From positions 12,363,425 through 12,427,424 of the forward strand of contig CP092869.1 of NCBI GenBank assembly GCA_030710605.1: 64,000 bases of DNA, read 5' to 3'. The position numbers and the translations under genes were made by a program. Source of the DNA: Cordylochernes scorpioides. Lineage: Eukaryota; Arthropoda; Arachnida; Pseudoscorpiones; Chernetidae. The notes beneath the pieces were generated by a model. The model had not been told where the DNA came from, did no database searches, and saw nothing but the letters and a program-made list of their open reading frames with translations. The first letter of the stretch is position 1. The number at the start of each line of letters is the position of its first letter. This document shows, piece after piece, positions 59,901 through 64,000 of the stretch.

Positions 59901-62900
59901 TCAGCCAACTGAAATGTTGGTAAAATAAATGATTTTTAATCCAATATATGCCTTTTTAATTAAATATTTATTTATGGATTGCTCTATTTTCATAATAAAT
60001 GTAATTGTTTTCATCTGATGTCATGTAGGTGTGGTTAGGGAAGTTACCCGGATAGCCGAAGCAACAGTAGACCCCTGAGGGATAAACACCTCCAGTTCTG
60101 GGTGCAGCGCCACCTGTAGACGTGACGTGAACACGACAGGAGGCTGTCGTGCTGTCAACATGGCCTTCATATTGCCAGTAAAGCCGGTAGTAAGGACAAT
60201 AGTGACCAGCATCCAAGCTGCTGTCAGTATCCTGCCAGACAGACGTGATGGTTGGCTAGGGGCAGCTGTAAGGACACAACTTCCACATCTCAATGTATAT
60301 AGACAATTTAAACAATTTTATTAATTCTTCTTATCAATTTTTACAAAGGTGGAAAAAAAATATATAATAAAATAGTAAATAAAGGGTAGATAAAATGTAG
60401 GGGAATATATATAGTTGTGTACAAATCTCTTCAGCAAGGAAGACTTCCCCACCTTGAGAGAGTCCTCCTCCAGACAAGGTCTTCTTGAACACTCCTCAGT
60501 TCCACACCGAGGAAGTACTTATAGATGTGGGTCTTGGAAGACGTCAGGATGGTGTCATCGTCTAGGCCATGCCCGAAGACCCAGCCCTGTAGGTCTCCCG
60601 ATTATGGTAAATGCCTCTCGGATGAGAGGCCTGAGGCAGGATGTATATAGATCAACTCATAGTCAAAATATTTTCCTACAGAGAAACTGAACAAACTGCT
60701 TTTCGCCATATCTATGACTGCCCCAACTTGGCAGAAATTAGACATCGATTGTTCCCTGATCTAAATCATTTAACTCTCTTACATCAGCCAATTTGTCTAT
60801 ATACATTTTATTAACTGTCGATTAATACATGTAAATCTGTGAATATTTAATTCTAAGTTTTAATTTGTTTATTTCCTCTGTAATAGGCGAAAATATTTCA
60901 ATATCGCTCCTGTTGATTAATAAATGATAAGAAAAAAATCATCGTTAAATACTTCAAAGCTGTATAGAAGTTCAGCGGTTCTGGTTAAGAGTTTAACATA
61001 ACCTATTTATTCAGAAATAATATATAAATTACCTGTCATTAAAGTTAAGGTAGGTTTTTGATTCCAGGATATTTAGGTGCAAGAGGTCATTCATTCTAGT
61101 TCAAATATAGTTGGTCTCGAGGACCACGCCATCACCATCTCCTCAGCGGTGAAGTACACGATCCACGTATTCTTCGTAGATCACGAAATACGTGGTGTCG
61201 CTGGAGACCCGCTGGTGATTCTCCACCAAACTCTGCAGCGCTGGCAGAGGCGCCATGTGCATATATATAATTATATTTTTAAAATAGTACAGACTGTGCA
61301 CTTTTGTATGTATTTACAAGATGTCAATAAAAAAAAAATTAGTTTAATTTTCAAATTGTCTAGTTCAAATATTCAAATGCTATTTCGATCTAAATCCATT
61401 AAGAAATGTACGAGATTTTCTCTTGTTCTCAGTATGTTTAAATTAAAGAGACTCTTTCTCTGATTATTTCAAAATACTCCAAGGATGTATATAAACGTGA
61501 AGTAGTTATGGTAAAAATGTTAAAATCACATTTGAAGCTATGTCTCTTGAGAGATATATGGATTGCTTTTTATATTAAGTAGTTCGAAACTATTATAGAC
61601 GTGTATGATTCTTTTAAAAATTAAACAATTTTCTACTGCCCTTACTGTAATGAAAAATTAATGGGAGGGGCCTGGCTCATTAATGGTGAACCTCCCAGTT
61701 TTTCTTTTGCTTTATTAAGACATTTTAGTCTTATACGGATTATCCAAGCACGGAAATGTAGGGTACATGCAAGAATAACAGTAATAACAACAACAAAAGT
61801 ACCTGTTATGACCCTTTAGTCTTATACAACTTCTCCAAGTAGAAGAAGATAAATACAATAGTTACAATTATTAGCAATGTTATTTGCAATGTGTCAAGGG
61901 GGGAGAGAAGTGGGCTTGCTGGGGAAGCTATACATAAATCAATGATCGAAGACAAATGACAACATTCTATATACAGTTACGAGCGTCATGGCCTCTGTCA
62001 CGGTTTGCCGGCGCCCTCCTATTGGTCGTCTACGATCACGCCACCTTTGCCTCCCCCCCCCCCATCATTTGGTGCCTCCAATGCGCGAGACACTTCTGTC
62101 ACCGTTTGCCTTTGGTTCAGTGGTAGAATGCTCGCCTGCCACGCGGGCGCCCCGGGTTCGATTCCCGGCCGATGGTTTGGGGCGGGACGTTTCACAAGAG
62201 TGACATCTACGGCGCCAATTTATAATTGTAACGAATAGTATTTGAATAAAAGCATTTAATCGGGTAAACCCCGGGCGTTGCCCGGGTCATTCGGCTAGTA
62301 GTTTTATAAACATCCCGTCAAATTAAAAATTAATGGGAGGGCCTGGCTCATTAGTGGTGAACCCTCCCAGTTTAGCTAGTTCGAATTCTCATAACTGATG
62401 GCGCGTCAATGTATCATTTTAGGTTACATTATAGGGGGGTCGGTGGAAGACTGGTTAAACCGTTTGGTTTTCGACCACTAAGACCCGAGTTCGATTCCCG
62501 CATTGGACACTTTTTTTTCTTATTTAAAAAAAAAAATTATCCAATGGCCCCCGATTCTTGCAAAAGTCCAACCCCACCAGCGAGTGCAAGTAACCAAACG
62601 GGGCTCTGTCACATTTGTAAGTGCAAAGTCGAACTGCTTTTCACATGTGTAGACATGTAGTGTGCTTACAGTATAGCAGCGTTTGTACTCCATGTTAGTA
62701 GCGGCTGTACATGGCGTCTGTTCCTCATGTCAGAAGCGGTCATTTATTTTGGAGCTAAGTCGGCCTGCCACTGAGTAGTGCTCCCAGTCTTAATGACAAA
62801 GGCAAACGCATTCTACTTCACCCAGTGTGGAGATAAGAAAGAAGAAGAAGAGAAGGTTACATTATGATCCCAGATAAAAGATTCAGATGAAAGAGCCAGA

Positions 62901-63091
62901 TACTTCAATTCTTGAGACCGATGATATTTACATTCATTAAAGAGGAATCCAAAGAAGATCCAGAAGTGACTGTGGACTCGTCGCGTCCAACTTTGGGCAT
63001 CTTTTTCCAACAACTGGTCGAAGGATCCAGCTAGAGCCGTGAGTATCATCAGAGAGAAGAACAATATCATCCATGTCTGGACAACATTCAC
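47712..63091 (-). CDS. Ionotropic receptor (IR), copy B; last five exons
   Basis: Exons 62932-63091, 60048-60265, 57055-57159, 51949-52130 and 47712-47940 have the same lengths and phases as copy A (160, 218, 105, 182 and 229 nt). All frames are open: SVNVVQTWMILFF (M1), SHFWIFFGFLFNE (pore), GFTGNMKAMLTA (M3), GRHFYFPKFDLMVF (S2) and EDLKGVFAIYTLFTG (M4), ending at a TAA. Several substitutions are amino-acid changing. S1 exons should lie to the right of the window. The acceptor used for the M1 exon in copy A reads CG instead of AG here. Confidence 0.88.
48005..48379 (+). pseudogene. Pao/BEL pol C-terminal remnant (block B)
   Basis: RSKWHHQTEP, GDLVFLVDELHPRNMWKRG, DGQVRVATITTKQNGKAVIY and KRPVTKICPL: the DUF5641-like end of a Pao/BEL polyprotein. 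Counterpart of 11540-11890. Confidence 0.75.
48860..48899 (+). ncRNA. Hammerhead ribozyme motif, second family
   Basis: Plus strand: stem I CCACG, core CTGATGAG, stem II GGGC-CAACA-GCCC (core-side bases shared), GAAA, minimal stem III C-GC-G, then GTC as cleavage triplet, and CGTGG pairing back to CCACG. All core residues are intact. It sits in a B-only insertion (about 48800-49090) that continues into a palindromic repeat. Relatives at 13022-13062 and 49761-49800 have C3 changed to T and should be inactive. Confidence 0.8.
49110..49405. repeat. Long palindromic MITE (block B)
   Basis: Counterpart of 12365-12665 with arms GAAGGCATCTCCTGACCACG / CGTGGTCAGGAGATGCC. Confidence 0.65.
50000..50390. 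repeat. Foldback MITE-like element (block B)
   Basis: Counterpart of 13565-13945. The empty site for the ORF1-only element lies just to its right (about 50415-50435). Confidence 0.7.
50560..51030 (-). pseudogene. LINE ORF2 3' fragment (block B)
   Basis: Counterpart of 16229-16720; minus frames with the ETEQTALHL-type tail and stops. Confidence 0.6.
51949..52130 (-). CDS. IR-B exon: S2 core
   Basis: 60 codons plus AG. It reads EGKAVISSQPEITRAILNQQ and DRKIIDHLNH with several replacements relative to A in the ligand-binding lobe. Acceptor GTTATAG, donor AG|GTAATT. Confidence 0.88.
52225..52495. mobile_element. TA-target MITE (block B only)
   Basis: Inverted ends CACCTATCCCCCGATTTACA / TGTAAATCGGGGGATAGGTG lie between TA at 52223-52224 and 52496-52497. 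Block A keeps one TA (near 17830). The same terminal sequence recurs in direct orientation at about 52430, so the right part carries an internal copy of the left end. 271 bp, no ORF. Confidence 0.88.
52528..52856. mobile_element. hAT-type MITE with 8-bp TSD (block B only)
   Basis: Ends CAGTGATTCTCAACC / GGTTGAGAATCACTG, flanked by perfect 8-bp duplications ACCTAAGC at 52520-52527 and 52857-52864. The CAGTG...CTCAACC terminus and 8-bp duplication are hAT hallmarks. Internal GTGCCGCGAAATTCTAAAA repeats. Non-coding. Confidence 0.92.
53618..53934. mobile_element. Solo LTR with 4-bp TSD (block B only)
   Basis: Starts TGTGG, ends CCACA, flanked by ACAC at 53614-53617 and 53935-53938. Block A (about 19315) shows the single uninterrupted ACAC. 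It contains a TATAAAG box (about 53708). TG...CA ends, 317 bp and a 4-bp duplication fit a solo LTR left by LTR-LTR recombination, probably of a Gypsy-type element. Confidence 0.8.
54040..54950. repeat. Foldback element with 5S rRNA-like arms (block B)
   Basis: Counterpart of 19440-20290: 5S-like sequence on the plus strand at 54201-54274 and on the minus strand at about 54809-54870. Confidence 0.75.
55349..55598 (+). pseudogene. 5'-truncated RNase H-type LINE (block B only)
   Basis: MTIHPDGTRTYRTCNNCPGV, LTPTHIFLCPAMAT, QQLYTPKIVDIAYAVIEM then a stop, a short UTR and a (CAA)n tail. TGTTTCCTAA is duplicated at 55339-55348 and 55599-55608; block A has it once in diverged form. Only the last 65-70 codons were inserted. 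Unlike the relative at 7490, its frame is intact. Confidence 0.82.
56448..56690. repeat. Ribozyme-repeat remnant (block B)
   Basis: Counterpart of 22100-22345 with a defective ribozyme half (CATGGTTTCGGGATAATGG). Confidence 0.65.
56697..56997 (+). mobile_element. Complete hammerhead-bearing unit (block B only)
   Basis: About 300 bp in opposite orientation to its neighbour. It starts at TTTAGCCATAGATTTGGCCC, passes through the hammerhead (56794-56837), GACCCGAGGCCGCTAG and GACGGTCAATAGATGGCG, and ends TCCTCCCGGCAAAA. No ORF. Confidence 0.7.
56794..56837 (+). ncRNA. Type I hammerhead ribozyme motif
   Basis: CCTAGG, CTGACGAG, GGC-CATTA-GCC, CGAAA, CC-AT-GG, GGTC (predicted cleavage after 56831), TCTAGG. 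Stem I has six pairs including one G-U. The core is fully conserved. Confidence 0.87.
57055..57159 (-). CDS. IR-B exon: S2 segment
   Basis: 35 codons, GETLSGQLLWKKIETSNGIV...RVQ; phase 0 at both ends; donor CAA|GTAAGT. Confidence 0.85.
57330..57630. mobile_element. Unclassified insertion (block B only), possible solo LTR
   Basis: Block A reads straight through (AAATATGTATTCATTC near 22670), whereas B holds about 300 extra bases starting near GTGACAATATAGTGG and ending ATATTATGACA. The GC-rich middle (CCAGGCAGCCAGCCGAGAG) and TG...CA-like ends suggest an LTR. The flanks AAATATGT/AAATACAT are only an approximate duplication. Confidence 0.5.
57721..58175 (+). repeat. tRNA-derived SINE, family 1, with filler DNA
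   Basis: The SINE head and distal body are present. Its middle (about 57893-58098) is replaced by a copy of sequence from the M3-exon 3' flank (compare 59870-60060 and 23810-24016), including the donor GTTACCCG in reverse complement. Confidence 0.7.
58928..59846 (-). mobile_element. Non-autonomous Helitron, second family (block B only)
   Basis: On the minus strand it begins TCTCTATATATATAAAAGTC at 59846 and ends GGGTCATTCGTCTAG at 58928. Block A reads straight through at about 23805 across an A|T site. The interior matches 40622-41396. No surviving protein gene. Confidence 0.9.
60048..60265 (-). CDS. IR-B exon: M3 and start of S2
   Basis: SAPSQPSRLSGRILTAAWML, GFTGNMKAMLTA, HPELEVFIPQGSTVASAIR. 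Acceptor CCTTACAG, donor CGG|GTAACT; only a single donor copy follows it, unlike A. Confidence 0.88.
60655..60945 (+). pseudogene. LINE ORF2 3' fragment (block B, plus)
   Basis: Counterpart of 24660-24960 (ETEQTAFR-type tail with stops). Confidence 0.55.
61060..61262. other. Unassigned GC-rich segment (block B)
   Basis: Counterpart of 25330-25525; plus frame EDHAITISSAVKYTIHVFFV then HEIRGVAGDPLVILHQTLQR open. Function unknown. Confidence 0.3.
61965..62298 (+). mobile_element. Helitron containing a tRNA-Gly sequence (block B only)
   Basis: Begins TTCTATATACAGTTACGAGC, ends CGTTGCCCGGGTCATTCGGCTAG-type with a GC hairpin. Block A retains the empty A|T site near 27595. Relative to 25928-26351, the interior carries a tRNA-Gly-like stretch (62107-62175). 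Confidence 0.88.
62107..62175 (+). pseudogene. tRNA-Gly(GCC) pseudogene inside a Helitron
   Basis: TGGTTCAGTGGTAGAATGCT, then the anticodon arm CTCGC-CTGCCAC-GCGGG (anticodon GCC at 62138-62140), then CCCGGGTTCGATTCCCGG. The D, anticodon and T arms match eukaryotic tRNA-Gly almost perfectly. The 5' acceptor strand does not pair with the 3' CCGATGG, so a mature tRNA is unlikely. Boxes A and B are intact and could recruit RNA polymerase III. Confidence 0.8.
62436..62665 (+). repeat. tRNA-derived SINE, family 1
   Basis: The clearest head of the family: GGTCGGTGGAAGACTGG, GTTTTCGACCACTAAGACCC, GAGTTCGATTCCCGC (good box B). The body is truncated at about 62665. Confidence 0.7.
62932..63091 (-). 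CDS. IR-B exon: M1 and pore loop
   Basis: The start is placed by alignment to copy A. The A acceptor GTATGTAG is GTATGTCG here, so the boundary is unsupported by a canonical site; an in-frame AG upstream (CTGAAG) would add ten residues. Donor AAT|GTAAAT. Confidence 0.75.
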
Positions 63092-63357
63092 CGACATACA
63101 TCTATATTCTACATACAACTTCAGATCAGTCAAATTGTATCAGAAACATTATTGTCATAGATGTTAATCTCCTGTGTATGAATTAATTATGTTCATACGA
63201 CTGCAAAACAATATCACAAACATATTTATGTATCCTTAAAATAATCAGCAATTAATAATTCTATATCTCCTAAATATATCTAAATAATATTCCAAAATCA
63301 TCAGAACTCTATTTTGTGTGTGTGTGTGTGTAATATATATATATATATATATATATG

Positions 63358-64000
63358 GTAATTTAAAACAACAACCTCATATTGTGTAGATAACTTATAA
63401 CAAGATTGTCATGTTGTATATAGAGACACATCTATAAATAATTATGCGCATGATTAATCTATGTCATTGCATCACCTATGTAATGTAATTTGTACAAAGT
63501 GGATAAATAAATAAAATCTGTAATAGATTTAATAGTTGAGCTAAAGCAGAGATCGAGCATAGAATTGCCAAAACAACAGAGTCTAAAGATGGGAGTCATA
63601 AATCAGGTAGATTCACAGTTCCCACGACAGGCCACCCACACTGTCACATGTGGTGGAATGCAGAGACCCCTCTCACGCCTGGACAGGTAAAGGCGCCCTT
63701 TCTCAAAAACGCCCCTGTCACATAAGGTCACCCCGTCTTTAACCTATAAATCATCACCTTACAGGGACTTGACAGTTCAGACAGTTCAGTCAGTTGAGTT
63801 TAGTTCACCCTTAGCGTCAGCTCACGTCGGTCGTACCTTATGTCGATCTCAACTATCATGTAGACGAGTAAGAAACTTCTATGTCTCCATCTTTCGCTCC
63901 TGGCTCAACTTTTATCTGTTACGGAACTTTCTTAGTGCAACTGTGTCTTCGTTTTTTGTGTGGATATCCCCAGCTTTCCACTCTGCCTCGACCACGACTG
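63358..64000 (+). mobile_element. LTR copy running off the window
   Basis: Same start (TGGTAATTTAAAACAACAAC) and order as 41404-42120, with a deletion/insertion difference around 63600-63720 and the same GTGCAACTGTGTCTTCG stretch at about 63935. Whether it is a solo LTR or a full element cannot be seen. Confidence 0.7.

Larger units (their letters stand above)
44963..63185. repeat. Segmental duplication, block B
   Basis: Collinear copy of 8567-28480 in the same orientation, carrying the last five exons of the IR gene. Block-specific insertions are listed separately. The right end of similarity is at about 63185, after GTGTATGAATTA. Confidence 0.9.

Overview
This is AT-rich, intron-rich and extremely repeat-dense eukaryotic DNA with no operons. 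The only host gene that can be read confidently encodes an ionotropic receptor (IR), a chemosensory-type relative of ionotropic glutamate receptors found only in protostomes. The genome is therefore a protostome, most likely an arthropod; nothing here fixes the species.

Host genes. On the minus strand an IR gene (copy A) can be assembled from eight exons between 44623 and 11233. All seven junctions are in phase and together give 427 codons: ligand-binding S1, membrane segment M1, pore loop, M3, ligand-binding S2, M4 and a stop. No start-codon exon was found. A second IR gene (copy B) has its last five exons between 63091 and 47712; its S1 exons must lie beyond the right edge. A degenerate collagen-like exon (8435-8590) lies downstream of copy A.

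Layout. About 8.57-28.48 kb (block A) and 44.96-63.18 kb (block B) are collinear, same-orientation copies, about 3-5% different in the exons I compared. Block B starts exactly at a 100-N gap (44863-44962), so it is either a true tandem duplication or two haplotypes joined in assembly. Each block serves as the empty site for insertions in the other. Only in A: an ORF1-only LINE-like element, a Helitron, two mariners and a LINE fragment. Only in B: a TA-target MITE, a hAT MITE, a solo LTR, a LINE fragment, two Helitrons and ribozyme-bearing units. 0-8.4 kb holds AT-rich spacer, a Helitron with a minisatellite and assorted fragments. 28.5-44.9 kb holds a nearly intact non-LTR retrotransposon (29.7-34.4 kb), the S1 exons of IR-A, head-to-head Helitrons and an LTR element with a G-depleted interior.

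Most striking: (i) self-cleaving hammerhead ribozyme motifs with canonical cores inside short repeats (13355, 29362 and 56794, and a second family at 48860); (ii) an ORF1-only, poly(A)-tailed retroelement with a 13-bp target duplication; (iii) a Helitron that has acquired a tRNA-Gly sequence, and Helitrons carrying a 73-bp minisatellite; (iv) 5S rRNA-like sequence on both arms of a foldback repeat. The host signal is one tandem receptor locus, with everything else being mobile-element layering in its introns and flanks.
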